Below, piece by piece: positions 1 through 11,678 of a DNA stretch of 64,000 nt (positions are counted from its first letter, which is position 1; the number at the start of each line of letters is the position of its first letter). Below the pieces are notes generated by a model. The model searched no databases and was not told the origin of the DNA. It saw only the letters and a list, made by a program, of their open reading frames with translations. A program made the position numbers and the translations under genes. Origin of the DNA: Aquimarina intermedia (GTDB taxonomy: Bacteria > Bacteroidota > Bacteroidia > Flavobacteriales > Flavobacteriaceae). Location of the stretch: contig NZ_VNHU01000010.1 in NCBI RefSeq assembly GCF_008124785.1, positions 1 through 64,000 of the forward strand, read 5' to 3'.

Positions 1-155
1 CCGGTAATACTCATAACTCCGCGGCTTCCTGCATAAGCCGGGTTTACAATTATAGTATTATACATATATTGAGTGTACTGGGCATCTTGCTGAGCAGTGA
101 CCAAAGTTGTAAAGAATAGTGACGAAAGTAGTGCAAAAGTTAATTTAAAATTCAT
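1..155 (-). CDS. PorP/SprF family type IX secretion system membrane protein (partial, N-terminus only)
   Basis: The reverse strand opens with ATG at 153-155 and reads off the left edge, giving 51 residues. It begins with a signal peptide ending in TAQ, followed by QDAQYTQYMYN and NPGYAGSRG. That pattern is characteristic of the mature N-terminus of PorP/SprF outer-membrane proteins, which in Bacteroidota work with the type IX secretion and gliding machinery and sometimes with specific secreted partners. The rest of the gene lies outside the window, so full length and neighbours are unknown. Family assignment rests on the N-terminal motif alone, but that motif is distinctive. Confidence 0.8.
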   Translation of the reverse strand, partial: MNFKLTFALLSSLFFTTLVTAQQDAQYTQYMYNTIIVNPAYAGSRGVMSIT

Positions 156-449
156 AAGTTCTAATTTAGATTTTGGGTAAAATCATGATAAACTGTAAAG
201 TTCGTTTTCAACTAAAAGACACAATTTTTTAATAAAGATATAGAATTACGGTAAAACCGTAAAAACTGTAACTTTACACAAATAAAGAAAAAAAAATTAG
301 AACCTTACTGTTTAATTTGCAATATGTTACCTATAATTTAAAAATTGCAACACATAAAAACCTATTAAATCATCATAGTATATCTGTAGCAAAACCTACG
401 TGATTTATCTTATTTAGCAGTATATTTGCCGCTCTTTACAAAGCATAAC
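156..449. other. AT-rich intergenic region between divergent PorP-like gene and prfC
   Basis: About 290 bases with no credible ORF. It separates two divergently transcribed genes and must hold both promoters. A short inverted repeat (tacggt/accgta, about 246-260) and a -7-type box for prfC (421-428) are the only elements I can point to. Confidence 0.5.
421..428 (+). promoter_or_regulatory. -7 promoter box of prfC (TATATTTG)
   Basis: TATATTTG is an exact match to the Bacteroidota -7 consensus TANNTTTG and ends 21 bases before the prfC ATG at 450. The -33 region has only a weak TTTA. The in-frame TTG at 426 lies inside this box, which argues that translation starts at 450 and not at 426. Confidence 0.6.
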
Positions 450-2039
450 ATGAAGTTTACAGACGAAATACGCAGAAGAAGAACATTTGGTATTATTTCT
501 CACCCGGATGCCGGAAAAACTACCCTTACCGAAAAACTTTTACTTTTTGGTGGTGCTATTCAAGAAGCTGGTGCGGTTAAATCGAATAAAATTAAGAAAG
601 GTGCTACCAGTGACTTTATGGAAATTGAGCGTCAACGTGGAATATCTGTAGCTACATCGGTCTTGGCTTTTGAATACCAAGGAACAAAAATAAATATTTT
701 AGACACACCGGGTCATAAAGATTTTGCCGAAGATACATTTCGTACCTTAACTGCTGTAGACAGTGTTATTGTGGTAATTGATGTTGCCAAAGGGGTGGAA
801 GAACAAACGGAGAAATTGGTGTCCGTGTGTCGCATGCGAAACATTCCGATGATTGTTTTTATAAACAAACTAGACCGGGAAGGAAAAGATGCTTTCGAAT
901 TGCTAGATGAAATTGAACAAAAACTTGGTCTCAAAGTGGTTCCCTTAAGCTTTCCTATCGGTATGGGATATGACTTTAAAGGCATATATAACATATGGGA
1001 AAAGAATATCAACCTTTTTAGTGGAGATAGCAGAAAAAATATCGAAGAGACTATCGAGATTTCGGATTTGTCTTCCCAACAACTGAATGAAACCATAGGT
1101 GATTCAGCGGCAGATACTTTGCGTGAAGAATTAGAATTGGTAGAAGGTATTTATCCGGATTTTGACAATCAAGCGTATAAGGAAGGAAAACTACAACCGG
1201 TATTTTTTGGATCTGCTTTAAACAACTTTGGAGTACGGGAATTACTTGATTGCTTTATCCAAATTGCACCTACACCGCGTCCAAAGGAAAGCGAGGAGCG
1301 TCTGGTTGAGCCAACTGAAAAGGATTTTACAGGATTTGTATTTAAAATACATGCAAACATGGATCCTAAGCACAGAGATCGCCTGGCATTTATAAAGATT
1401 GTTTCCGGTACTTTTGAACGTAATGTTCCCTACCTACATACTCGACATAAAAAGAAATTTAAATTTTCAAGCCCAAATGCATTTTTTGCAGAGAAAAAGG
1501 AAATTGTAGACATCTCATACCCGGGTGACATCGTAGGGCTGCATGACACCGGTAACTTTAAAATCGGTGATACATTAACAACAGGAGAATTATTACATTA
1601 TCGTGGTATCCCTAGCTTTTCTCCAGAACATTTTAGATACATTAACAATGCTGACCCAATGAAATCTAAACAATTGGCAAAAGGGATTGACCAATTAATG
1701 GACGAAGGGGTGGCACAACTTTTTACATTAGAACTCAATGGCAGAAAAGTGATAGGAACCGTGGGTGCACTTCAATACGAAGTGATACAATACCGATTAG
1801 AGCATGAGTACGGTGCAAAATGTTCCTATGAAAATCTAAATGTTCATAAAGCATGTTGGGTCGATCCACGAGGATCTGACGAACAGGAATTCGCAGATTT
1901 CAAGCGTGTGAAAAATAAATTCCTGGCTACAGATAAGCGAGGACAATTGGTGTTTCTGGCGGACTCTAGTTTTAGCCTACAAATGACTCAACAAAAATAC
2001 CCTACGGTAAAATTTCATTTTACTTCAGAATTTGAGTAG
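450..2039 (+). CDS. prfC: peptide chain release factor 3
   Basis: RF3 is the translational GTPase that recycles RF1/RF2 from the ribosome after peptide release. From the ATG at 450 the protein has 529 residues, normal for the family. The GTPase signatures are clear: P-loop SHPDAGKTT at residues 17-25, DTPGH at 85-89 and NKLD at 139-142, with the RF3-typical N-terminus EIRRRRTFGIISHPDAGKT. The frame stays open upstream to a TTG at 426, but that codon sits within the predicted -7 box, so ATG 450 is preferred. The gene is monocistronic and converges with the DUF962 gene 33 bases downstream; no terminator hairpin is evident between them. Confidence 0.97.
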   Translation: MKFTDEIRRRRTFGIISHPDAGKTTLTEKLLLFGGAIQEAGAVKSNKIKKGATSDFMEIERQRGISVATSVLAFEYQGTKINILDTPGHKDFAEDTFRTLTAVDSVIVVIDVAKGVEEQTEKLVSVCRMRNIPMIVFINKLDREGKDAFELLDEIEQKLGLKVVPLSFPIGMGYDFKGIYNIWEKNINLFSGDSRKNIEETIEISDLSSQQLNETIGDSAADTLREELELVEGIYPDFDNQAYKEGKLQPVFFGSALNNFGVRELLDCFIQIAPTPRPKESEERLVEPTEKDFTGFVFKIHANMDPKHRDRLAFIKIVSGTFERNVPYLHTRHKKKFKFSSPNAFFAEKKEIVDISYPGDIVGLHDTGNFKIGDTLTTGELLHYRGIPSFSPEHFRYINNADPMKSKQLAKGIDQLMDEGVAQLFTLELNGRKVIGTVGALQYEVIQYRLEHEYGAKCSYENLNVHKACWVDPRGSDEQEFADFKRVKNKFLATDKRGQLVFLADSSFSLQMTQQKYPTVKFHFTSEFE

Positions 2040-2072
2040 GAGAGGTTGATGAGATTGCAGCTACTTTAGCTC

Positions 2073-2378
2073 TCAAAACCCTCTTTTACCAAAGAGAATC
2101 TCAAAAAATAATTTAAAATCCGACAGGAGGCTCCAAAGCGGATATTTGAACGTGGCCGGTTTGTTTTTTTCAAAAAACGCATGCCCGACCCAAGCAAAAC
2201 CGTACCCTACAACGGGCACTAAAAACCATTGCCATCCCCAGCGTTGCCATATAGCTATTGCTATAAGAATAAAAACGAGAAATGTACCTATAAAGTGAAG
2301 TATCCTGCTCGTTCTATTTTGATGCTCGGTCAGGTAAAAATTGTAGAATTCACTATAAGTTTTAATTCTTTTTGCCAT
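2073..2378 (-). CDS. DUF962 (Mpo1/YGL010w-like) membrane protein
   Basis: A 101-residue protein starting MAKRIKTYSEFYNFYL with two hydrophobic segments (about residues 30-45 and 50-62). The pattern of an N-terminal F-Y-x-x-Y/H-x-N region, the H-F-I-G-T motif and W-V-G-H-x-x-x-E-x-N-x-P-A is typical of DUF962 proteins. Yeast Mpo1 of this family is a dioxygenase acting on 2-hydroxy fatty acids; the bacterial role is not established. The gene converges with prfC. The assignment to the family is firm, the function only suggested by homology. Confidence 0.85.
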   Translation of the reverse strand: MAKRIKTYSEFYNFYLTEHQNRTSRILHFIGTFLVFILIAIAIWQRWGWQWFLVPVVGYGFAWVGHAFFEKNKPATFKYPLWSLLSDFKLFFEILFGKRGF

Positions 2379-2454
2379 GATTTTCCAAATATGTCATCAA
2401 CTAAATTTACAAAAAAATTAAGTTGCTGCATTTGATTTCTTGCTTAAAAAATAA

Positions 2455-2486
2455 AACCCGAAAAGAAATAGTTTTCTTTTCGGGTT
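2455..2486 (-). terminator. Intrinsic terminator of the rpoBC-DUF3467 operon
   Basis: A perfect 14-bp stem (2455-2468 with 2473-2486) with a TAGT loop lies 24 bases after the DUF3467 stop codon. Read on the minus strand it is followed by a T-rich tract, as expected for a Rho-independent terminator. Confidence 0.85.
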
Positions 2487-2509
2487 CAATATTATTTTAA
2501 ATAGGCTTA

Positions 2510-2824
2510 TTAAGCTTCGCCGGTAGGTCCAAAATTAAGTGGAATTGGTGGTTGCTCATAATCTTTGATCTCGCCGTGAGCAGTTTCAAAGCGTTGCACA
2601 TTATCACTTAAAGCTTTCATCAAACGTTTGGCATGTTGCGGAGTTAAAATCACTCTACTCTTGACCTTACTCTTAGGTCTTCCAGGCATCACGTTGATAA
2701 AATCAATAACGAATTCTGAAACTGAATGATTGATAATAGCCAAGTTGCTATAGGTTCCATCAGCAATTGACTCATCCAATTCAATATTTAATTGATTTTG
2801 GTTTGGATTTTTTTTATCTGCCAT
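2510..2824 (-). CDS. DUF3467 domain-containing protein
   Basis: A 104-residue soluble protein without signal peptide, starting MADKKNPNQNQLNIEL. The segment from Y-S-N-L through F-V-I-D-F, a P-G-R/K-x-x basic stretch, and the ILTPQHAKRLMKAL motif match DUF3467, a small family often found after rpoC in Bacteroidota. Its function is unknown. It follows rpoC by 61 bases with a hairpin between, so it is probably expressed partly by read-through of rpoC transcripts. The C-terminus is proline-rich (PPIPLNFGP). Confidence 0.88.
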   Translation of the reverse strand: MADKKNPNQNQLNIELDESIADGTYSNLAIINHSVSEFVIDFINVMPGRPKSKVKSRVILTPQHAKRLMKALSDNVQRFETAHGEIKDYEQPPIPLNFGPTGEA

Positions 2825-2858
2825 ATCTTAAAATTTTTCAAATAGGATATAAAAAGAA

Positions 2859-2878
2859 AGCCTGCCAAAAGGCAGGCT
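2859..2878 (-). terminator. Hairpin after rpoC
   Basis: Stem AGCCTGCC/GGCAGGCT with an AAAA loop (minus strand TTTT), directly after the rpoC stop. The minus strand then reads into a T-rich run, so it is probably a terminator, possibly leaky, between rpoC and the DUF3467 gene. Confidence 0.7.
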
Positions 2879-2885
2879 GTTCTGA

Positions 2886-5800
2886 TTAATTATAATTTAC
2901 TTCTTGTCGCTGTTCCATGCGGTCTTCAAATTCTTCTTTAGAACCAACAATTATACTCTCGTAGTCTCTCATACCTGTTCCTGCCGGGATTCTATGTCCA
3001 ACAATCACATTTTCTTTAAGACCCTCTAAACTATCCACTTTACCGCTCACAGCAGCTTCGTTTAATACTTTTGTAGTTTCCTGGAAGGAAGCTGCAGAAA
3101 TAAAGGATTTAGTTTGTAACGATGCTCTTGTTATACCTTGTAAGATAGGTGTAGCGGTTGCAGCTGTTACGTCTCTAGCTACTACTAAGTTTTTGTCTTC
3201 TCTTCTTAGGATTGAATTTTCATCACGTAAGTCTCTAGGAGAAATTATTTGTCCCGGTTTAAGGTTTTCACTATCCCCGGCATCTTCTACTACTTTCATT
3301 CCAAAAATAGCATCATTTTCTTCAATAAAGTCTGATTTATGAATCAATTGATTCTCTAAGAAAATCGTATCTCCCGGATCCTGAATTCTAACTTTACGCA
3401 TCATTTGACGTACTACTACTTCAAAATGCTTATCGTTAATCTTCACCCCTTGTAAACGATATACTTCTTGTACTTCGTTTACCAGGTATTGCTGTACCGC
3501 AGATGGACCTTTAATTTTAAGAATATCCTCTGGAGTAGTTGAACCATCAGATAAAGCCATTCCTGCTCTTACATAATCATTTTCCTGTACAAGAATTTGA
3601 TTAGAGAGTTTAACAAGATATTTCTTCACTTCACCAATTCTGGACTCAACAATAATCTCACGATTACCACGCTTAATTTTACCAAAAGAAACTACACCAT
3701 CAATTTCACTAACAACCGCAGGATTCGATGGATTACGTGCTTCAAATAATTCTGTTACACGTGGTAGACCTCCTGTAATATCACCTGCTTTTGCAGATTT
3801 ACGTGGAATCTTAACTAAGACTTTACCAATTCCAATTTTTTCATTATCATCGATCATAAGATGCGCTCCAACCGGTAAGTTGTACGAACGTAAAACTTCA
3901 TCCGCTTTACCAATTACATGTAAAGTCGGAATCTTTTTCTTATCTCGAGATTCTGAAATAACTTTTTCCTGGAAACCTGTTTGTTCATCAATCTCTACCT
4001 GATAGGTAATTCCTTGCTCGATGTTCTCATACTTTACTTTACCAGCAAATTCTGAAATAATTACACCGTTATAAGGATCCCACTGACAGATAACATCATC
4101 TTTAGCAATCTTCTGACCGCTCTTGATAAATAGCTGCGAACCATAAGGTATTAAGTTATTACTTAAAACAATTTTAGTCTTTGGATCAATTACTTTCACT
4201 TCTGAAGTTCTTGAGATAACAACATCAATCTTATTACCTTCAGAATCTTCTCCTTTTACTGTTTTGAGTTCATCAATTTCGGCAATACCAGTGAATTTTG
4301 CCTTCAATTGATTTTCTTCAGAAATGTTACCTGCAATACCTCCCACGTGGAATGTACGTAGCGTAAGCTGTGTACCCGGTTCTCCAATAGATTGTGCTGC
4401 CACAACACCTACTGCTTCACCTCGTTGCACAGTCTTACCAGTCGCAAGATTACGACCGTAACATTTAACACAAATACCTTTTTTAGCTTCACATGTTAAT
4501 GCCGAACGAACTTCGACAGCATCAATAGGAGATTCTTCAATAGTTCTTGCGATAGCATCAGTAATTTCGGCACCAGCCTCAACAAGTACTTCTTGCGTAA
4601 GTGGGTCAACTACATCAACTAATGCTGTTCTACCAGCGATACGAGCTTCTAAACGCTCAATAACTTCTTCATTCTTTTTAAGAGCGGTCACTTCAACTCC
4701 TCTTAGCGTATCACAATCTTCTTCATTTACAATTACATCTTGTGCTACATCCACCAAACGACGTGTCAAATACCCGGCATCTGCAGTTTTTAGAGCGGTA
4801 TCTGCAAGACCCTTACGTGCACCGTGAGTCGAGATAAAGTATTCTAAAATTGAAAGTCCTTCTTTAAAGTTAGAAAGAATCGGGTTCTCAATAATTTCAC
4901 CACCGACAGAGTTAGATTTTTTAGGCTTAGCCATCAAACCACGCATACCTGTCAACTGACGAATCTGCTCTTTTGACCCCCTTGCTCCAGAATCAAGCAT
5001 CATATACACTGAGTTAAATCCTTGTTGATCTTCGCGTATACGTTTCATTGACAACTCAGTCAATTCGGCGTTTGTAGAAGTCCAAATATCAATTACCTGA
5101 TTATAACGCTCGTTATTTGTAATAAGTCCCATGTTATAATTGGCAACAATATTATCAACCTGAGAATTTGCATCAGCAATCATCGTATGCTTTTCTGCTG
5201 GTATAATAATATCTCCTAAACTAAAAGATAATCCTCCTTTGAATGCGAAATAGTATCCAAGACGTTTAATCTCATCCAAAAATTCTGCGGTTTCAGGAAC
5301 ACTAGTTAAGTTAAGAATTTTACCGATGATATCACGTAATGACTTCTTCGTTAAAACCTCGTTGATAAATCCAGCCTTTGCCGGTACCTTTTCATTAAAT
5401 AAAACTCTACCTGTAGATGTTTCAATTATTTGAGGTACTAATTCGCCAGCTTCGTTAAAATCAATAGTTCTGATCTTAATATTCGCATTGATATGTAATC
5501 TACCTTCGTTATAAGCGATGGTAACTTCTTCTGGAGAATAGAAAGTAAGATCTTCACCTTTTATTTCTAATTCTGGAGTCGATCTACGAGACTTTGTCAT
5601 ATAGTAAAGACCCAAGACCATATCTTGTGAAGGTACGGTTACCGGTGATCCGTTAGCAGGGTTAAGAATGTTATGTGATGCTAACATCAATAACTGAGAT
5701 TCTAAAATTGCTTCTGGTCCTAGTGGTAAATGCACTGCCATCTGATCTCCATCAAAATCGGCGTTAAATGCTGTACACACTAATGGGTGTAACTGAATCG

Positions 5801-7187
5801 CTTTACCTTCGATAAGTTTTGGTTGAAAGGCTTGAATACCTAGACGGTGAAGTGTAGGCGCACGGTTTAATAATACCGGATGTCCTTTAAGAACGTTTTC
5901 AAGTATATCCCAAACAACTGGCTCTTTTCTATCTATAATCTTTTTGGCAGATTTTACAGTTTTTACAATCCCTCTTTCAATCAATTTTCTGATTACAAAA
6001 GGCTTGTAGAGTTCTGCTGCCATATTCTTTGGAAGACCACATTCGAATAATTTTAATTCTGGTCCAACAACAATAACTGAACGTGCTGAATAATCCACAC
6101 GCTTACCAAGTAAGTTCTGACGGAAACGTCCTTGCTTACCTTTTAAAGAATCTGATAACGATTTTAACGGACGGTTAGAATCAGTTTTTACAGCAGATGC
6201 TTTACGTGTATTATCAAATAATGAATCTACAGATTCCTGTAGCATACGTTTTTCATTACGTAAAATTACTTCTGGAGCTTTGATTTCCATCAAACGCTTC
6301 AGACGATTGTTACGTATAATTACACGACGATATAAATCATTTAAATCTGATGTTGCAAAACGTCCACCATCAAGAGGAACTAAAGGACGCAATTCTGGTG
6401 GAATCACCGGAATAGCCTTTAAGATCATCCATTCCGGACGATTCTCACGGTTTTTGTTTGCATCGCGTAGCGCTTCAACAACTTGAAGTCTCTTTAAAGC
6501 TTCAGTCTTACGTTGTTTTGAAGTCTCATTATTAGCTTTATGTCTCAATTCATACGATAGGGCATCAAGATCAATCCTTTTCAAGATTTCGATCAGACAT
6601 TCTGCACCCATCTTAGCGATGAACTTATTCGGATCTGAATCATCCAAGTACAAATTCTCTTGCGGAAGACTATCTAAGATATTTAAATATTCTTCTTCCG
6701 TAAGAAAGTCCATTTTTTGAACAGCTTCTCCTTCTTCATTTTTTGCAATACCTGGTTGGATCACTACGTAACGTTCGTAGTAAATAATCATATCCAACTT
6801 CTTAGACGGGAGTCCAAGTAAGTATCCTATTTTGTTTGGTAACGAGCGGAAATACCAGATATGCGCTACAGGCACAACTAAATTGATATGCCCTACACGA
6901 TCTCTTCTTACTTTCTTTTCAGTTACTTCAACACCACAACGATCACAAACAATACCTTTGTAGCGAATTCTTTTATATTTCCCACAAGCACATTCAAAGT
7001 CCTTTACCGGACCAAAAATACGCTCACAGAACAAACCGTCACGTTCTGGTTTGTGTGTACGATAATTAATAGTTTCAGGCTTAAGTACTTCTCCCTTAGA
7101 GTTTGCTAATATTGACTCTGGAGAGGCCAAACCAATAGAGATTTTATTAAATCTCTTTACTGTATTCTTATCATTATTTCTTGCCAT
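2886..7187 (-). CDS. rpoC: DNA-directed RNA polymerase subunit beta'
   Basis: The 1433-residue largest subunit of RNA polymerase. The N-terminal zinc site is present (Cys66, Cys68, Cys81, Cys84 in CACGKY and CDRCG), as is the active-site loop NADFDGDQM near residue 474, whose three aspartates hold the catalytic magnesium. The second zinc site is near residues 890-905 ([11 protein letters not shown]). Length matches other Bacteroidota RpoC proteins. It follows rpoB by 103 bases and ends the conserved secE-nusG-rplKAJL-rpoBC cluster. No frameshift or missing domain is visible. Confidence 0.99.
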   Translation of the reverse strand: MARNNDKNTVKRFNKISIGLASPESILANSKGEVLKPETINYRTHKPERDGLFCERIFGPVKDFECACGKYKRIRYKGIVCDRCGVEVTEKKVRRDRVGHINLVVPVAHIWYFRSLPNKIGYLLGLPSKKLDMIIYYERYVVIQPGIAKNEEGEAVQKMDFLTEEEYLNILDSLPQENLYLDDSDPNKFIAKMGAECLIEILKRIDLDALSYELRHKANNETSKQRKTEALKRLQVVEALRDANKNRENRPEWMILKAIPVIPPELRPLVPLDGGRFATSDLNDLYRRVIIRNNRLKRLMEIKAPEVILRNEKRMLQESVDSLFDNTRKASAVKTDSNRPLKSLSDSLKGKQGRFRQNLLGKRVDYSARSVIVVGPELKLFECGLPKNMAAELYKPFVIRKLIERGIVKTVKSAKKIIDRKEPVVWDILENVLKGHPVLLNRAPTLHRLGIQAFQPKLIEGKAIQLHPLVCTAFNADFDGDQMAVHLPLGPEAILESQLLMLASHNILNPANGSPVTVPSQDMVLGLYYMTKSRRSTPELEIKGEDLTFYSPEEVTIAYNEGRLHINANIKIRTIDFNEAGELVPQIIETSTGRVLFNEKVPAKAGFINEVLTKKSLRDIIGKILNLTSVPETAEFLDEIKRLGYYFAFKGGLSFSLGDIIIPAEKHTMIADANSQVDNIVANYNMGLITNNERYNQVIDIWTSTNAELTELSMKRIREDQQGFNSVYMMLDSGARGSKEQIRQLTGMRGLMAKPKKSNSVGGEIIENPILSNFKEGLSILEYFISTHGARKGLADTALKTADAGYLTRRLVDVAQDVIVNEEDCDTLRGVEVTALKKNEEVIERLEARIAGRTALVDVVDPLTQEVLVEAGAEITDAIARTIEESPIDAVEVRSALTCEAKKGICVKCYGRNLATGKTVQRGEAVGVVAAQSIGEPGTQLTLRTFHVGGIAGNISEENQLKAKFTGIAEIDELKTVKGEDSEGNKIDVVISRTSEVKVIDPKTKIVLSNNLIPYGSQLFIKSGQKIAKDDVICQWDPYNGVIISEFAGKVKYENIEQGITYQVEIDEQTGFQEKVISESRDKKKIPTLHVIGKADEVLRSYNLPVGAHLMIDDNEKIGIGKVLVKIPRKSAKAGDITGGLPRVTELFEARNPSNPAVVSEIDGVVSFGKIKRGNREIIVESRIGEVKKYLVKLSNQILVQENDYVRAGMALSDGSTTPEDILKIKGPSAVQQYLVNEVQEVYRLQGVKINDKHFEVVVRQMMRKVRIQDPGDTIFLENQLIHKSDFIEENDAIFGMKVVEDAGDSENLKPGQIISPRDLRDENSILRREDKNLVVARDVTAATATPILQGITRASLQTKSFISAASFQETTKVLNEAAVSGKVDSLEGLKENVIVGHRIPAGTGMRDYESIIVGSKEEFEDRMEQRQEVNYN

Positions 7188-7245
7188 AATACATGGTTCC
7201 TTAAGAATTATTGTAATTTAAATTTGAATATCTACTGCTGATAGC

Positions 7246-7274
7246 TGTCATGCTTGGGTTGACCAAACATGACA
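7246..7274 (-). other. Hairpin in the rpoB-rpoC intergenic region
   Basis: TGTCATG and TTGG pair with CCAA and CATGACA around a short loop, with one internal C/A mismatch. It lies between the rpoB stop and the rpoC start and has no U-tract. It may stabilise or process the transcript; a function is not shown by the sequence. Confidence 0.4.
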
Positions 7275-7290
7275 TGCTACAGACGCAGTA

Positions 7291-10200
7291 TTATTCTTCT
7301 AATCTGATATCCAGACCCAGACCTTTTAATTCGTGCATTAACACGTTAAAAGATTCTGGTAATCCCGGTTCTGGCATTGGCTCTCCCTTAACTATACTTT
7401 CGTAAGTTTTAGCTCTTCCAATTACATCATCAGATTTTACCGTCAATATTTCACGTAAGGTTGCTGATGCTCCATAAGCCTCAAGCGCCCAAACTTCCAT
7501 CTCTCCAAAACGCTGACCTCCAAATTGTGCTTTACCACCTAATGGTTGTTGCGTAATTAATGAGTAAGGTCCGATAGAACGAGCATGCATCTTATCATCT
7601 ACCATGTGTCCTAACTTAAGCATGTAAATCACCCCTACTGTTGCAGGTTGATCAAAACGCTCACCACTACCACCATCATAAAGATATGAATGTCCAAATC
7701 TTGGAATTCCAGCTTCATCTGTAAATTCGTTAATTTGGTCAATAGAAGCTCCATCAAAAATAGGCGTTGCGAACTTTCTGTTCAATTTCTGACCAGCCCA
7801 ACCAAGAACTGTTTCATAAATCTGACCAATGTTCATACGCGATGGTACCCCTAATGGATTCAATACAATATCTACCGGTGTTCCGTCTTCCAAAAATGGC
7901 ATATCCTCTTCTCTTACGATACGTGCAACAATACCTTTGTTACCGTGACGTCCTGCCATCTTATCTCCTACCTTCAGTTTACGTTTTTTAGCGATATAAA
8001 CTTTGGCAAGTTTAATAATTCCACTTGGTAATTCATCACCAACAGAAATTGTAAACTTCTCTCTTCTCAAGTTACCTTGAAGATCGTTTTGCTTAATTTT
8101 ATAGTTGTGGATTAAGTCCGCTACTAAACTATTCAAGCTATCATCAGTTGTCCAAGTTCCTTTAGTAAGGTGTGCATAATCATCGACACTATTAAGCATC
8201 TTTTGTGTATACTTCTTACCTTTTGGCAATACTTCTTCACCAAGATCGTTAATAACTCCCTGAGAAGTTTTACCTCCAACGATGATAAATAACTTATCTA
8301 CCAACTCTGATTTCAACAAGGCAAATTTAGCATCATACGCACGTTCTAAAGCTGAAATATCTTCTTTATCCTGTGAACGTTTACGCTTATCTTTTACTGC
8401 ACGAGCAAATAATTTTTTATCAATAACTACCCCGTGTAATGATGGAGACGCTTTTAAAGAAGCATCTTTTACATCACCCGCTTTGTCACCAAAAATTGCG
8501 CGAAGTAATTTCTCTTCAGGTGTTGGATCACTTTCTCCCTTCGGAGTGATCTTACCAATAAGAATATCACCAGGTTTAACCTCGGCTCCAATACGAATCA
8601 TACCATGTTCATCAAGGTCTTTGGTTGCCTCTTCTGAAACGTTTGGTATATCATTAGTTAATTCTTCGTTACCTAATTTGGTATCACGAACTTCTAAAGA
8701 ATACTCGTCAATATGGATAGATGTAAAAATATCATCACGAACCACTTTTTCAGAAATTACGATCGCATCCTCAAAGTTATACCCTTTCCAAGGCATGAAG
8801 GCTACTTTCATATTTCGGCCTAAAGCAAGTTCTCCATTCTCGGTAGCATATCCCTGACAAAGTACCTGTCCACGATTAACACGATCTCCTACCTTAACGA
8901 TAGGTTTCAGGTTAATACTTGTTCCTTGGTTTGTCTTACGGAATTTTATTAGGAAATATGTTTTAGAATCCGAATCAAAGCTAACCATACGCTCTTCGTC
9001 CGTTCTATCATATTTTATCGTAATTTTTTGAGCATCAACATACTCTACAACTCCATCTCCTTCAGCATTAATCAATACTCGAGAATCTGAAGCTACCTGA
9101 CGCTCAAGACCGGTTCCTACAATTGGAGCATCTACTCTCAACAAGGGTACTGCTTGACGCATCATGTTAGATCCCATCAATGCACGGTTGGCATCATCAT
9201 GTTCCAAGAAAGGAATTAATGAAGCCGAGATCGAAGCAATCTGATTAGGCGCTACATCGGCATAATTGACATTTGTTGGATCAATTACAGGGAAATCCCC
9301 TTCCATTCGAGCAATAACTTTATCTGCCTCTATGGTTCCATCCTCTTTTAGAGGAATGTTAGCTTGTGCAATTAATTTCTCTTCTTCTTCCTCTGCACTT
9401 AGATATCTGAATTCACTTAAATCTACTTTACCGTTTTCAACTTTACGGTAAGGAGTTTCTAAGAATCCCATTGAATTCACTTTAGCAAACACTGAAAGTG
9501 ATGAGATCAGTCCAATATTTGGTCCTTCCGGAGTTTCAATAGGACACAAACGTCCGTAATGCGTATAATGCACATCTCGAACCTCAAACCCTGCACGTTC
9601 ACGTGATAATCCACCTGGTCCTAATGCAGAAAGTCTTCGCTTATGCGTAATTTCTGCCAAAGGATTAGTTTGATCCATGAACTGTGATAATTGATTCGTT
9701 CCAAAAAACGAATTAATTACAGATGATAAGGTTTTAGCATTAATAAGGTCAATCGGTGTAAACACTTCATTATCTCTAACATTCATACGTTCACGAATAG
9801 TTCGTGCCATACGTGCTAAACCTACACCAAATTGCTGTGACAACTGCTCACCTACAGTTCTAACACGACGGTTAGATAAGTGATCAATATCATCTATCTC
9901 AGCTTTAGAATTTATTAATTCTATTAAGTACTTTATGATAGTAATAATATCCTCCTTGGTAAGCACTTGCTTATCCATTGCGATATCAAGACCTAACTTC
10001 TTATTCATTCTGTAACGACCTACCTCTCCCAGGTTGTATCGTTGGTCAGAAAAGAACAACTTATCGATTATACCACGTGCTGTTTCCTCATCAGGCGGTT
10101 CTGCATTACGTAATTGACGATAAATATGTTCTACCGCTTCTTTTTCAGAATTGGTTGGGTCTTTTTGAAGTGTATTATGAATAATAGCATAATCACCTTT

Positions 10201-11100
10201 TTGATTATCTTCTTTATGAAGCAAAATAGTTTTTGCGCCAGATTCAATAATCTCTTCAAGATGGTCTTTATCAAGAATAGTATCTCTATCAAGCACAATT
10301 TCATTACGCTCAATAGATACTACTTCTCCTGTATCTTCATCTACAAAATCTTCATGCCACGTATTTAATACACGTGCTGCTAATTTACGACCTAAAACTT
10401 TTTTAAGTCCAGATTTTGAAACCTTTACTTCTTCAGCGAGGTCAAAAATCTCTAAAATATCTTTATCACGCTCAAATCCGATAGCACGGAAAAGTGTCGT
10501 AACAGGTAATTTTTTCTTTCTATCAATATAAGCGTACATAACGCTATTGATATCGGTAGCAAATTCTATCCAAGATCCCTTAAATGGAATTACTCTGGCA
10601 GAATATAATTTTGTACCGTTAGCGTGGAATGATTGTCCAAAGAATACACCAGGAGATCGGTGTAATTGAGAAACCACAACACGTTCTGCTCCATTGATAC
10701 AAAAAGTACCACTTGGAGTCATGTAAGGAATTGTACCTAAATATACGTCCTGCACAATTGTTTCAAAATCCTCATGCTCGGGGTCGGTACAGAATAATTT
10801 AAGCCGTGCCTTTAAAGGTACGCTATAGGTAAGACCTCTTTCAATACACTCCTGAAGATCATATCTTGGAGGATCAACGAAATAATCTAAAAACTCTAGT
10901 ACAAATTGATTACGGGTGTCCGTAATTGGAAAATTTTCCATGAAGGTATTGTATAGACCTTCGTTTCCTCTTTCTTCAGACTTTGTTTCTAATTGAAAGA
11001 AATCCTGAAAGGATTTGATCTGAATATCCAAAAAATCTGGATAATCAGGTCTATTCTTTACAGAAGAGAAATTCAATCTTTCAGTTTGCGTTGCTAACAT
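7291..11100 (-). CDS. rpoB: DNA-directed RNA polymerase subunit beta
   Basis: The 1269-residue beta subunit. The rifampicin-pocket region reads [19 protein letters not shown], followed by [13 protein letters not shown], and the C-terminal region contains [23 protein letters not shown], all hallmarks of RpoB. The start is the ATG at 11098-11100; the codon just upstream is TTG and need not be used. The rifampicin-pocket residues visible here (Q, D, H, R, S) look like the sensitive wild type. It is preceded by rplL with a strong hairpin between the two genes. Confidence 0.99.
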   Translation of the reverse strand: MLATQTERLNFSSVKNRPDYPDFLDIQIKSFQDFFQLETKSEERGNEGLYNTFMENFPITDTRNQFVLEFLDYFVDPPRYDLQECIERGLTYSVPLKARLKLFCTDPEHEDFETIVQDVYLGTIPYMTPSGTFCINGAERVVVSQLHRSPGVFFGQSFHANGTKLYSARVIPFKGSWIEFATDINSVMYAYIDRKKKLPVTTLFRAIGFERDKDILEIFDLAEEVKVSKSGLKKVLGRKLAARVLNTWHEDFVDEDTGEVVSIERNEIVLDRDTILDKDHLEEIIESGAKTILLHKEDNQKGDYAIIHNTLQKDPTNSEKEAVEHIYRQLRNAEPPDEETARGIIDKLFFSDQRYNLGEVGRYRMNKKLGLDIAMDKQVLTKEDIITIIKYLIELINSKAEIDDIDHLSNRRVRTVGEQLSQQFGVGLARMARTIRERMNVRDNEVFTPIDLINAKTLSSVINSFFGTNQLSQFMDQTNPLAEITHKRRLSALGPGGLSRERAGFEVRDVHYTHYGRLCPIETPEGPNIGLISSLSVFAKVNSMGFLETPYRKVENGKVDLSEFRYLSAEEEEEKLIAQANIPLKEDGTIEADKVIARMEGDFPVIDPTNVNYADVAPNQIASISASLIPFLEHDDANRALMGSNMMRQAVPLLRVDAPIVGTGLERQVASDSRVLINAEGDGVVEYVDAQKITIKYDRTDEERMVSFDSDSKTYFLIKFRKTNQGTSINLKPIVKVGDRVNRGQVLCQGYATENGELALGRNMKVAFMPWKGYNFEDAIVISEKVVRDDIFTSIHIDEYSLEVRDTKLGNEELTNDIPNVSEEATKDLDEHGMIRIGAEVKPGDILIGKITPKGESDPTPEEKLLRAIFGDKAGDVKDASLKASPSLHGVVIDKKLFARAVKDKRKRSQDKEDISALERAYDAKFALLKSELVDKLFIIVGGKTSQGVINDLGEEVLPKGKKYTQKMLNSVDDYAHLTKGTWTTDDSLNSLVADLIHNYKIKQNDLQGNLRREKFTISVGDELPSGIIKLAKVYIAKKRKLKVGDKMAGRHGNKGIVARIVREEDMPFLEDGTPVDIVLNPLGVPSRMNIGQIYETVLGWAGQKLNRKFATPIFDGASIDQINEFTDEAGIPRFGHSYLYDGGSGERFDQPATVGVIYMLKLGHMVDDKMHARSIGPYSLITQQPLGGKAQFGGQRFGEMEVWALEAYGASATLREILTVKSDDVIGRAKTYESIVKGEPMPEPGLPESFNVLMHELKGLGLDIRLEE

Positions 11101-11175
11101 CAATGGACGGAATTTTAATTAAATTTGTTTAAAACGGATACGTATTTTAGCACTTAATACTTATATACGCAAAAT

Positions 11176-11212
11176 GGTTTAGACCTTAGAGAGAACTCTC
11201 CAGGTCTAAACC
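11176..11212 (-). other. Long stem-loop between rplL and rpoB
   Basis: An 11-bp perfect stem (11176-11186 with 11202-11212) continues after a small internal loop into a second 5-bp stem (GAGAG/CTCTC). The minus-strand sequence after it has only four T residues in a row, so it is a poor terminator. Position and shape recall the rplL-rpoB attenuator and RNase III site of E. coli. By inference it lowers or uncouples rpoBC expression relative to L7/L12. Confidence 0.65.
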
Positions 11213-11234
11213 TATATGTCACTATTAGTTAAGC

Positions 11235-11609
11235 TTACTTAAGCTCAACCTCTGCTCCAGCCTCTTCTAATTGAGCTTTAAGAGCTTCTGCTTCGTCTTT
11301 TGCAATTCCTTCTTTAACAGGCTTTGGAGCACCGTCAACTAATTCTTTTGCGTCTTTAAGACCAAGACCTGTAAGTTCTTTAACAAGTTTTACAACTGCT
11401 AATTTAGATCCACCTGCAGCTTTAAGGATTACGTCAAATTCTGACTTTTCCTCTTCAGCTTCACCAGCAGCACCTCCACCAGCAGCTACAGCTACAGCAG
11501 CAGCAGCAGGCTCGATACCATACTCATCTTTTAATATATCAGCTAATTCATTAACTTCTTTTACTGTTAAGTTTACTAACTGTTCTGCGAATTCTTTTAA
11601 ATCTGCCAT
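11235..11609 (-). CDS. rplL: 50S ribosomal protein L7/L12
   Basis: 124 residues. It has the N-terminal dimerisation region ([22 protein letters not shown]), an alanine/glycine-rich hinge around residues 36-52, and the C-terminal factor-binding domain with [20 protein letters not shown]7/L12 forms the ribosomal stalk with L10 and recruits translational GTPases. It is encoded directly after its partner rplJ (69 bases apart), the universal arrangement. Confidence 0.98.
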   Translation of the reverse strand: MADLKEFAEQLVNLTVKEVNELADILKDEYGIEPAAAAVAVAAGGGAAGEAEEEKSEFDVILKAAGGSKLAVVKLVKELTGLGLKDAKELVDGAPKPVKEGIAKDEAEALKAQLEEAGAEVELK

Positions 11610-11678
11610 TTTCTATCGTTTTAAATAATAATTTTAATTGAAATATAATTTGTTAAAAAGTGCGTACACATTTAAGTG

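Noticed and set aside
426-449. TTG start of prfC
   Set aside because: The codon is inside the -7 box TATATTTG, and the family N-terminus fits ATG 450.
8282-8857. 191-residue ORF on the plus strand
   Set aside because: It lies fully antisense to rpoB, is Ser-rich in composition like a mirror of coding sequence, and has no recognisable domain or promoter.
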